Below, one piece after another: positions 1-5,532 of a DNA stretch of 12,506 bases (its first letter is position 1; every line of letters begins with the position of its first letter). Source of the DNA: GWA2-44-9 sp964429675 (GTDB taxonomy: Bacteria; Patescibacteriota; Minisyncoccia; 2-02-FULL-40-12; GWA2-44-9); assembly GCA_964429675.1 (NCBI GenBank), contig CAYSDF010000027.1:1-12506 (forward strand). Direction: 5' to 3'. The translations under genes and the position numbers were made by a program. The notes under the pieces are model-generated. The model was not told the DNA's origin. It searched no databases and saw only the letters and a program-made list of their open reading frames with translations.

Positions 1-161
1 CTGAGATCAAAAAGGAAGTGGAACATATTCTTGGAAAGAAAATAGTAATTTCTGAGAAAATAAATCCTGAGCTTCTGGCCGGAATTAAAATTCTTATCGA
101 TGACTCTGTGCTTATAGATGCAAGTGCTCAATCAAAAATTCAGAGGATGTTAAACGGATAA
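1..161 (+). CDS. atpH: ATP synthase F1 delta subunit, C-terminal fragment
   Basis: This is the 3' end of a gene cut by the window edge; the frame is read from position 3 and stops with TAA at 159-161. The 52 visible residues contain a stretch of the form NPELLAGIKILIDDSVLIDAS followed by a short basic helix. This matches the conserved C-terminal end of the F1 delta (OSCP) subunit, where a GG/AG-I-x-I-x(n)-D-x-S pattern precedes the last helix. Delta belongs to the peripheral stalk that joins the top of the alpha3beta3 head to subunit b in the membrane. The gene ends 10 nt before atpA, in the usual delta-alpha order, which supports the assignment. A fused b-delta protein cannot be excluded because the N-terminus is missing. 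Confidence 0.82.
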   Translation, partial: EIKKEVEHILGKKIVISEKINPELLAGIKILIDDSVLIDASAQSKIQRMLNG

Positions 162-171
162 TTTTAATAAA

Positions 172-1692
172 ATGACAACAGTAATCGAAAAATTAAGGAA
201 GGAGATAGAAGGTTTTAAACATGAGATTAAGGCCGAGAAAATCGGCCGGGTTTTAGAAGTTGGAGATGGTATCGCTAAAATTTCCGGACTTTCTGATGTT
301 ACTTCTCAGGAAATGTTGGAGTTTGAAACTAAGACCGGCACCGTCAGCGGTATTGCTTTCAACCTCGAAGAGGATACGGTCGGCGCGATTATTCTAGGTG
401 ATTATTTGAAAATTAAAGAAGGGGACATAGTCAAAAATACCGGCCGGGTGCTTTCAGTCAGAGTCGGCGAGGAACTTGTGGGAAGAGTTGTGGATCCTTT
501 GGGCAGGCCGCTTGATAATCTGGGCCCGATATTCAAAGAGGGTACTAAGGAGACATTTTTCCCAGTAGATAAAATCGCCCCCGGCGTTATTGTTCGTGAA
601 GGAGTCAATACACCAATTCATACTGGTATCAAGGCTATCGACAGTATGATTCCGATTGGCCGCGGCCAAAGAGAGCTTCTTATCGGCGATCGTCAGATCG
701 GTAAGACTTCGATTGCCATCGATACGATTATCAACCAGGGAAAGGATGATAGATATCCCACGCCAATCTGTATATATGTCGCTATCGGCCAGAAGGATTC
801 CAAAATTGCCAAGATTGTCGCCACCTTAAAGGAAAAAGGAGCGCTCAAATATACAATTGTTGTTTCCGCTCCGGCATCTGCTCCGGCATCGCTTTGGTAT
901 CTCGCGCCTTACAGTGCTACAGCAATGGGAGAATATTTTATGAGCAAGGGCCAGGATGCATTGGTTATTCATGACGATCTTTCAAAGCACGCCTGGGCGT
1001 ACCGAGAAATATCTTTGCTTTTACGCCGACCGCCAAGCCGAGAAGCTTATCCGGGAGATATTTTCTACTTGCATTCCCGCCTACTTGAAAGAGCGGCAAA
1101 AATGAACAAAGACAATGGCGGAGGATCTTTGACCGCTATACCAATTATTGAAACTCAGTTGGGCGATGTTTCAGCCTATATTCCTACCAATGTCATTTCT
1201 ATTACCGATGGGCAGATCTATCTTGAGCCCGAGCTTTTCTATCAAGGGACCAAACCGGCGGTCAATGTCGGATTGTCTGTATCACGCGTAGGTTCTTCGG
1301 CTCAGACCAAGGCCATGAAAAAGGTGGCTGGAAAGCTGCGGCTTGAGTTGGCTCAATTCAGGGAATTGGCCGCTTTTGCTCAGTTCTCATCTGATTTAGA
1401 CGAGGGAACGAAGAAAAGAATTGTCCGTGGACGTGCTTTATCAGAATTGTTGAAACAGAATGAACTTGATCCGATGCCATTTGAGAGGCAAGTTGCTTTG
1501 ATCTGGGCCGGTACCAATGGATACTTCGATGATGTTGATCCAAAGATTGTATCTGAAATGGGAGCCAAGTTCCTGGATTATCTTGAGAAGATGGGTTCAG
1601 ATATTTACACAGAGATCAAAAAGACCGGCGAACTGGCGAAAGAGACCGAAGAGAAGTTGAGAAAGGCAGTCGAGAATTTTAAAAAATTGTAA
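172..1692 (+). CDS. atpA: ATP synthase F1 alpha subunit
   Basis: This is the non-catalytic nucleotide-binding subunit of the F1 head, 506 residues, close to the usual 500-515. The N-terminal beta-barrel covers about residues 25-95. A P-loop GDRQIGKT lies at 172-179 and the ATPase alpha/beta signature PAVNVGLSVS at 362-371. R372 follows directly and corresponds to the arginine finger that alpha supplies to the catalytic site on beta. The C-terminal helical bundle ends in a lysine/glutamate-rich helix. ATG 172 is the first start after atpH and gives the expected N-terminal helix; no Shine-Dalgarno sequence is visible before it. The next atp gene downstream, atpG, is separated from it by a minus-strand gene, which is unusual. 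The sequence looks intact and functional. Confidence 0.97.
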   Translation: MTTVIEKLRKEIEGFKHEIKAEKIGRVLEVGDGIAKISGLSDVTSQEMLEFETKTGTVSGIAFNLEEDTVGAIILGDYLKIKEGDIVKNTGRVLSVRVGEELVGRVVDPLGRPLDNLGPIFKEGTKETFFPVDKIAPGVIVREGVNTPIHTGIKAIDSMIPIGRGQRELLIGDRQIGKTSIAIDTIINQGKDDRYPTPICIYVAIGQKDSKIAKIVATLKEKGALKYTIVVSAPASAPASLWYLAPYSATAMGEYFMSKGQDALVIHDDLSKHAWAYREISLLLRRPPSREAYPGDIFYLHSRLLERAAKMNKDNGGGSLTAIPIIETQLGDVSAYIPTNVISITDGQIYLEPELFYQGTKPAVNVGLSVSRVGSSAQTKAMKKVAGKLRLELAQFRELAAFAQFSSDLDEGTKKRIVRGRALSELLKQNELDPMPFERQVALIWAGTNGYFDDVDPKIVSEMGAKFLDYLEKMGSDIYTEIKKTGELAKETEEKLRKAVENFKKL

Positions 1693-1716
1693 AATAAAGG
1701 AGCTTATTAAGCTCCT
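1690..1716 (-). terminator. Intrinsic terminator of the antisense 70-aa gene
   Basis: An 8-bp perfect stem, AGGAGCTT (1698-1705) with AAGCTCCT (1709-1716), has a 3-nt loop. On the minus strand it is followed by a T-rich tail (tttattttac, continuing into a T run over the end of atpA). The stop codon of the minus-strand gene (1707-1709) lies inside the hairpin. On the plus strand the hairpin has no T tract, so it should terminate mainly minus-strand transcription. Confidence 0.72.
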
Positions 1717-1919
1717 GGAACGATTTCAATGCCTAATTCTGCACCCATGAAGGTAACCTGGATAACGCCGTCTTTGACCAAAGATGTGATAGCTCGGCTG
1801 ACATCTTCATCGGTCATGCTATTTTCCGCAATGGTTTCGTTGAGGAATAATCCTAAGAATTCCCACCCATACCCATACTTTCTGAGAGCATCCATAATCG
1901 CTTTCTTGTGTTCGTCCAT
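1707..1919 (-). CDS. Small unrecognised protein encoded antisense inside the atp operon
   Basis: I do not recognise this 70-residue protein. It is acidic to neutral and looks folded: likely helices at about 2-14, 18-32 and 36-50, then two short strands at about 52-57 and 63-67 separated by a turn. Helices followed by a beta hairpin are compatible with a small winged-helix-like or adaptor domain, but there is no motif to prove it. It has no signal peptide or membrane segment. The case for a real gene comes from context. A consensus promoter lies upstream (1952-1980), and a GGGGG Shine-Dalgarno-like run lies 7 nt before the ATG. The frame is open over the whole gap, and a hairpin terminator overlaps the stop. 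A 65-codon plus-strand frame over the same stretch has none of these signals. Confidence 0.72.
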   Translation of the reverse strand: MDEHKKAIMDALRKYGYGWEFLGLFLNETIAENSMTDEDVSRAITSLVKDGVIQVTFMGAELGIEIVPGA

Positions 1920-1951
1920 CAGCTAACCCCCAAGCTATCTATACAAAACAT

Positions 1952-1980
1952 ATAATATCATTCAAGGAATAATTTGTCAA
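1952..1980 (-). promoter_or_regulatory. Sigma70-type promoter for the antisense 70-aa gene
   Basis: On the minus strand TTGACA (1980-1975, a perfect -35) is followed by exactly 17 bp and TATTAT (1957-1952, a -10 with one mismatch). Initiation near 1945 would leave a leader of about 25 nt before the ATG at 1919, with a GGGGG SD-like run in it. The -35 box ends at the base just before the atpG ATG (1981), so RNA polymerase bound here would cover the atpG start region. Confidence 0.78.
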
Positions 1981-2910
1981 ATGGCCTCCACAAAAGAAAT
2001 AAAAAATAGAATAAAGTCAGTCAAGAACATTTCCCAGATTACCAAAGCCATGGAGGCGGTTTCGGCTACCAAAATGCGAAAAAGCCAGCAGTTTGCGATT
2101 TCCGCCCGTCCCTATGCTGTAGCCTCACTAGAAATCATGAAGAATCTTCTATCGCGAACTCCATCTTTGCCGGCAATTTTGAAAGAAAGGCCGGTTAAAA
2201 AGTCGGCGCTCTTAGTCGTCACTTCCGACAAGGGTTTGGCCGGAGCCTTTAACTCAAGCGTTTTAAAAAAGGCCGAAGCATGGCTTTCTCAAAAAATTCA
2301 GAATAAGGCCGACTATACTTTGGTTACTGTAGGCAAACTAGCCCGTGATTACTTTACCAGAAGGAAATATTCGATTGAAAAATCATTTTTAAAATTCGGA
2401 GATTACACTCAGCTTCAGGATACTTTACCCGTAGCCGATCTGACGCTAGATGGATTTGTAATGGGACAGTGGGACGAGGTTGAAGCGGTGTATACTCAGT
2501 TTAGAAGCACCTTGAAACAAGAAGTTGTTTTAAGGAAGCTCTTGCCAGCTTTGAAAGAAAATATTGAAGAAATCGTAAACGGGATTACGCCCGAACATGG
2601 AAGATATTCAGAAATAGAAAAACAGGCTGTAGCCTCCTCACGTTATACATATGAATACAAATTTGAGCCGTCGCCCGAGGAGATTTTAAATCAGCTGGTG
2701 CCTCAGCTCTTGCGGATGCACATCCATCATATTATCCTTGAGTCCAATGCCTCTGAGCATTCAGCCAGAATGGTAGCTATGAAAAATGCCTCAGATAATG
2801 CCGGGGAATTAATAGATGATCTGAACCTGGTCTACAATAAAGTCAGGCAAGCCGGCATAACTAGAGAGTTAGCCGAAATAACCGCCGGGGCAGAGGCATT
2901 AAATAACTAA
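1981..2910 (+). CDS. atpG: ATP synthase F1 gamma subunit
   Basis: This is the central rotor shaft of F1. The N-terminal helix (STKEIKNRIKSVKNISQITKAME, split here as STKEIKNRIK and SVKNISQITKAME) and the C-terminal helix (MVAMKNASDNAGELIDDL, about residues 264-281) are the conserved coiled-coil halves that rotate inside the alpha3beta3 ring. At 309 residues it is somewhat longer than the common 285-290. The extra length seems to lie in the central globular domain at about 150-220, so the catalytic coupling helices are intact. A weak AGGA lies 12 nt before the ATG. The gene is separated from atpA by the antisense gene and from atpD by the GIY-YIG gene, although all three atp genes share one orientation. 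Confidence 0.96.
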   Translation: MASTKEIKNRIKSVKNISQITKAMEAVSATKMRKSQQFAISARPYAVASLEIMKNLLSRTPSLPAILKERPVKKSALLVVTSDKGLAGAFNSSVLKKAEAWLSQKIQNKADYTLVTVGKLARDYFTRRKYSIEKSFLKFGDYTQLQDTLPVADLTLDGFVMGQWDEVEAVYTQFRSTLKQEVVLRKLLPALKENIEEIVNGITPEHGRYSEIEKQAVASSRYTYEYKFEPSPEEILNQLVPQLLRMHIHHIILESNASEHSARMVAMKNASDNAGELIDDLNLVYNKVRQAGITRELAEITAGAEALNN

Positions 2911-2921
2911 AAATGAACTCG

Positions 2922-2941
2922 CCCCCACACTCATAAAGTTT
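2922..2941. repeat. Left arm of a 20-bp perfect inverted repeat around the GIY-YIG gene
   Basis: The arm begins CCCCCACACTCATAAAG and is the exact reverse complement of 3196-3215. It starts 11 bp after the atpG stop and ends at the base before the GIY-YIG ATG (2942). The arms bracket the 255-bp nuclease gene almost exactly. I saw no convincing target-site duplication outside the arms. Confidence 0.93.
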
Positions 2942-3196
2942 ATGTTCTATGTGTATTTAATCAAAAGTAAAAAAGATTCTGATATGTATATTGGTTGCAC
3001 AAAAAATTTGGTTAAAAGACTTGGCGAACATAACTCTAATGCAAGTGTTGCCACAAGGGATAGGGGTCCATTTGACCTAATATACTTTGAGGGATATAAA
3101 AATAAATATGATGCTTTCAATCGTGAACATAATCTTAAGCTCCGAGCTAATGCCTTAACTGGTTTGAAGAGAAGGCTAAAGCAAAGTCTTAATTAA
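2942..3196 (+). CDS. Small GIY-YIG endonuclease (UPF0213/YhbQ-like)
   Basis: This 84-residue protein is a single GIY-YIG nuclease domain. VYL at 4-6 stands in place of GIY, followed by YIG at 16-18, R26 and H30 of the catalytic helix, and E62, the likely metal ligand, in the NREHNLK stretch. The family cuts or nicks DNA. Stand-alone proteins of this size are often called UPF0213 and their role is unsettled. There is no DNA-binding extension, so it is not a typical homing endonuclease, although the C-terminus is strongly basic. It sits between atpG and atpD with no functional link to ATP synthesis and is enclosed by a 20-bp inverted repeat. This suggests a mobile or once-mobile unit. No Shine-Dalgarno sequence is visible, and its stop codon touches the right repeat arm. 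Confidence 0.92.
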   Translation: MFYVYLIKSKKDSDMYIGCTKNLVKRLGEHNSNASVATRDRGPFDLIYFEGYKNKYDAFNREHNLKLRANALTGLKRRLKQSLN

Positions 3197-3215
3197 AACT
3201 TTATGAGTGTGGGGG
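3196..3215. repeat. Right arm of the 20-bp inverted repeat, containing the atpD start codon
   Basis: This is the exact reverse complement of 2922-2941. It begins on the last base of the GIY-YIG stop codon, includes the atpD ATG (3203) and encodes the first few atpD residues (MSVG). In mRNA the two arms could form a 20-bp helix that buries the atpD start. Confidence 0.93.
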
Positions 3216-4582
3216 TAAAAGGTAAAATCGTACAAATTATCGGACCGGTGGTAGATGTGGAATTTGAGGAAGGAAAGCTTCCGGGGATTTATAATATGCT
3301 TCATTTAGAAGGCCCCAATGGAACTAAGATTATCTTTGAAGTCGCCCGTCATATGGGTTCAAATCGTGTCCGAGCTATCTCGCTTTCTACAACCGATGGC
3401 TTAATGAGGGGCATGGAAGTTACAGATGGGGGCGCTCCTATTTCTGTTCCGGTGGGCAAAGAAGTCTTGGGAAGAATGTTTAATGTCATCGGCGAGCCGG
3501 TGGATAATATAAAAGACGGCAAAATACCAACTCTTCGCTGGCCGATTCATCGTGCCGCTCCGCCGTTTGCCCAGCAATCGACTAAGACAGAAGTTTTTGA
3601 AACCGGAATTAAAGTTATCGATCTTCTTGCCCCATTTATAAAAGGCGGAAAGGTTGGGTTATTCGGCGGTGCCGGAGTAGGAAAAACCGTCTTACTTATG
3701 GAATTAATTCGTAATGTCGCCGAAGAATCTGGCGGCGCTTCGATATTTGCCGGTGTTGGAGAACGTACTCGTGAAGGAAATGATTTATATAAAGAAATGA
3801 AAGAATCCGGAGTTTTGAATAAAACAGCATTAGTTTTTGGTCAGATGAATGAAGTCCCTGGCGCACGATTAAGGACTCCGTTAACAGCTTTGACTATGGC
3901 TGAATATTTCCGAGACGAGGAATCAAAGGACGTGCTTTTATTTATTGATAATATTTTCAGATTCTCTCAGGCCGGTTCTGAAGTCTCGGCTCTATTAGGC
4001 CGCATGCCTTCGGCAGTAGGATATCAGCCGACGTTGGCTAGTGAAATGGGACAGCTTCAGGAAAGAATCACCTCTACAACTAGGGGATCTATTACGGCCG
4101 TGCAGGCTATTTATGTACCGGCTGATGATATCACTGATCCGGCGCCGGCGACGACATTCAGCCATCTTGATTCTACGATTGTTTTATCTCGTGCTTTGAC
4201 TGAGCTGGGTATATATCCGGCCGTCGATCCATTGAACTCTACATCATCGGCACTTGATCCAAAGATTGTAGGTCAGGAGCACTATAATGTGGCCCGAGAG
4301 GTTCAGAGAGTTTTGCAGCGCTATCAGGAGTTACAGGATATCATAAATATTCTAGGTATGGAGGAGCTATCTGAAGACGACAAGCTTGTTGTCGGGCGAG
4401 CCAGAAAAATACAGAGATTTTTGTCTCAACCTTTTCATGTGGCCGAAACTTTCACAGGTCAACCCGGTAAATTCGTAAAGCGCGAGGATACCGTTAAAGG
4501 ATTCAAGGAGATTCTTGAGGGCAAGCACGACAAAAAAGCAGAAGGGGACTTCTATTTGAAGGGATCAATAGAAGAACTTTAA
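3203..4582 (+). CDS. atpD: ATP synthase F1 beta subunit (catalytic)
   Basis: This is the catalytic subunit of F1, 459 residues, typical length. Visible motifs are the P-loop GGAGVGKT (155-162) and GERTREGND with the catalytic E187 and neighbouring R188. The Walker B strand DVLLFID ends at D249. The signature PAVDPLNSTS lies at 339-348, and EELSEDD at 387-393 is a variant of the DELSEED loop that pushes on gamma. ATG 3203 is the only reasonable start. It lacks a Shine-Dalgarno sequence and lies inside the right arm of the inverted repeat. The first residues MSVGV precede the conserved KGKIVQIIGPVVDVEF strand, so the start region may have been supplied by the inserted element. Translation may depend on coupling to the GIY-YIG frame, which ends 6 nt upstream. 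Confidence 0.98.
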   Translation: MSVGVKGKIVQIIGPVVDVEFEEGKLPGIYNMLHLEGPNGTKIIFEVARHMGSNRVRAISLSTTDGLMRGMEVTDGGAPISVPVGKEVLGRMFNVIGEPVDNIKDGKIPTLRWPIHRAAPPFAQQSTKTEVFETGIKVIDLLAPFIKGGKVGLFGGAGVGKTVLLMELIRNVAEESGGASIFAGVGERTREGNDLYKEMKESGVLNKTALVFGQMNEVPGARLRTPLTALTMAEYFRDEESKDVLLFIDNIFRFSQAGSEVSALLGRMPSAVGYQPTLASEMGQLQERITSTTRGSITAVQAIYVPADDITDPAPATTFSHLDSTIVLSRALTELGIYPAVDPLNSTSSALDPKIVGQEHYNVAREVQRVLQRYQELQDIINILGMEELSEDDKLVVGRARKIQRFLSQPFHVAETFTGQPGKFVKREDTVKGFKEILEGKHDKKAEGDFYLKGSIEEL

Positions 4583-4700
4583 TTTAATCCCGTTAGAAGT
4601 ATACCTAACGGGTTATTCGCAAAGTCTATATTAAATAACTAAACAATTAGTGCATGGCACTGCGCGGTGGTAGTATATGCTATGCATTACTTCTAACGGG
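4583..4700 (+). promoter_or_regulatory. Structured atpD-atpC leader with nested inverted repeats
   Basis: CCCGTTAGAAGT (4589-4600) is the exact reverse complement of ACTTCTAACGGG (4689-4700), which ends at the base before the atpC ATG. The first 8 nt of the left arm can also pair locally with CTAACGGG (4605-4612), so the two structures exclude each other. Inside the outer pair are CTAA-ACAA-TTAG (4639-4650) and a 9-bp stem TGCATGGCA/TGCTATGCA with one G-U pair (4651-4659/4678-4686). The local hairpin has no T tract, so it is not a clear terminator. The stretch may be a translational control element or a small MITE-like insertion of about 112 bp. Confidence 0.6.
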
Positions 4701-4973
4701 ATGAAACTTTCTATCTATACTCTAACCAACACTCTATTTAATGGTCAGGCGGACAAGCTGATTGCCCGGACTTCGACCGGTGAAGTTACTATTCTAGATG
4801 GCCATCTTCCCCTGATCTCTAGCTTAATTGGTCCGATCGATGTGGTTGACAAGGATGGTAAAAAGATTATAATTAATATCGCTTCAGGATTTATGGAAGT
4901 CCGTCCAAACAGCGAGGTGGTGATTGTCGCAGAGCCAAGTATTGCCTCCGAAAAAGTCGTCCCGCAAGCTTAA
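4701..4973 (+). CDS. atpC: ATP synthase F1 epsilon subunit, beta-sandwich domain only
   Basis: Epsilon binds the foot of gamma and the c-ring and links the rotor parts. The 90 residues show the conserved N-terminal beta-sandwich: LSIYTLTNTLFNGQADKL at the start, GEVTILDGHLPLISSL at about 28-43, and a GFMEVRPNSEVVIVAE strand near 63-78. The usual C-terminal two-helix domain of about 45-50 residues is absent; the frame closes after a short tail. ATG 4701 is chosen over the in-frame ATG at 4677. The 8 residues added by 4677 are not family-like, and their codons come from the leader hairpin. Without the C-terminal helices, the known epsilon inhibition of ATP hydrolysis should be missing. It ends 4 nt before the next gene. 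Confidence 0.93.
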   Translation: MKLSIYTLTNTLFNGQADKLIARTSTGEVTILDGHLPLISSLIGPIDVVDKDGKKIIINIASGFMEVRPNSEVVIVAEPSIASEKVVPQA

Positions 4974-4977
4974 AAAG

Positions 4978-5436
4978 ATGCCTAAATCTTCACCAAGACA
5001 ATACGTCTACGAAGAGAAGTCATCCCTCGAGCATTATACTGCCGGTGCTTTCGTAGTTCGCTGTTTCGATAATCGTTTCTGGAGAGTAATCAAGCACTTT
5101 ATAAAAGATTCGGGATTAAAGCATATCGATACTGAGTCGCTGGCTGGTGGAGCCAAAGTATTTGCTTCTCCTGATAAACCGGGCGATGCGGATTATATGC
5201 TCCGCGAGTTGGACAAATCCATCCGCCTGCATCATACCAAGAAGGTAATGCTGTTCACTCATCATGACTGCGGTGCTTATGGTGGTTTTGTTAAGTTTAA
5301 CGGCGATCACGATGCGGAGCTAAAATTTCACGAAGCGGAATTAAAGAAGGCGGCTGAGATTGTCATTAAACACTTTCCCCAGCTGGAAGTAGAAACCTAC
5401 TTCGTCGACGATAAAGGCGTCGTTAAAGTCTCCTAG
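4978..5436 (+). CDS. Beta-carbonic-anhydrase-like protein
   Basis: This 152-residue protein carries the beta-carbonic anhydrase zinc motifs in order. C29-x-D31-x-R33 sits after a hydrophobic strand (AFVVRCFDNR), and H95-x-x-C98 lies in FTHHDCGAYGG. Known family members hydrate CO2 to bicarbonate with zinc held by Cys, His and Cys, with the Asp-Arg dyad beside it. At about 150 residues it is shorter than typical enzymes (200-220), so it is a compact or divergent member and the reaction is inferred. ATG 4978 lies 4 nt after atpC and gives a normal N-terminus. An in-frame TTG at 4924 would overlap atpC by 50 nt with a lysine-rich extension and is rejected. It is the last gene of the atp transcript. 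Confidence 0.68.
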   Translation: MPKSSPRQYVYEEKSSLEHYTAGAFVVRCFDNRFWRVIKHFIKDSGLKHIDTESLAGGAKVFASPDKPGDADYMLRELDKSIRLHHTKKVMLFTHHDCGAYGGFVKFNGDHDAELKFHEAELKKAAEIVIKHFPQLEVETYFVDDKGVVKVS

Positions 5437-5437
5437 C

Positions 5438-5458
5438 ACGGCCCACGGGCCGTTTTTT
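5438..5458 (+). terminator. Intrinsic terminator of the atp operon
   Basis: ACGGCC (5438-5443) pairs with GGCCGT (5448-5453) around a CACG loop, and a T run continues from 5453 to 5458. The hairpin starts 1 nt after the stop of the carbonic-anhydrase-like gene. It separates the atp operon from the permease. Confidence 0.92.
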
Positions 5459-5472
5459 GTTGCCGATTTAGC

Positions 5473-5501
5473 TTGACTTTTTCTACTTCATGGTATAAAA
5501 T
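5473..5501 (+). promoter_or_regulatory. Sigma70-type promoter of the permease gene
   Basis: TTGACT (5473-5478) is followed by 17 bp and TAAAAT (5496-5501), each one mismatch from consensus. TATAAA at 5494-5499 is an overlapping alternative -10. Initiation near 5508 gives a short leader that carries AAGGAG (5521-5526). Confidence 0.75.
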
Positions 5502-5532
5502 ATTTAAATTCGTTCTTTGAAAGGAGCTAGCT

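Noticed and set aside
1729..1926. A 65-codon plus-strand frame between atpA and atpG.
   Set aside because: It overlaps the minus-strand 70-aa gene, has no SD or promoter, and its composition (serine and threonine strings) is typical of a shadow frame; all regulatory signals fit the minus strand.
1945..1980. A plus-strand promoter for atpG using TATAAT at 1951-1956.
   Set aside because: There is no -35 or extended -10 in the right place on the plus strand, whereas the minus strand has a complete promoter over the same bases.
2908..3220. TAAAA at 2908-2912 and 3216-3220 as a target-site duplication of the GIY-YIG element.
   Set aside because: The left copy is 9 bp away from its repeat arm while the right copy touches it, and the motif is too simple in AT-rich DNA.
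4677..4700. An N-terminal extension of atpC from ATG 4677.
   Set aside because: The extra residues are not family-like and are encoded by a leader hairpin arm; ATG 4701 gives the normal epsilon N-terminus.
4651..4700. tRNA-like sequence before atpC (GCGCGGTGGTAGTAT resembles a D-arm).
   Set aside because: No acceptor stem, anticodon arm or T-arm of the right sizes can be built around it; the local hairpins explain the pattern better.
4924..4977. TTG start extending the carbonic-anhydrase-like gene into atpC.
   Set aside because: It would overlap atpC by 50 nt with a lysine/serine-rich tail, while ATG 4978 lies 4 nt after the atpC stop.
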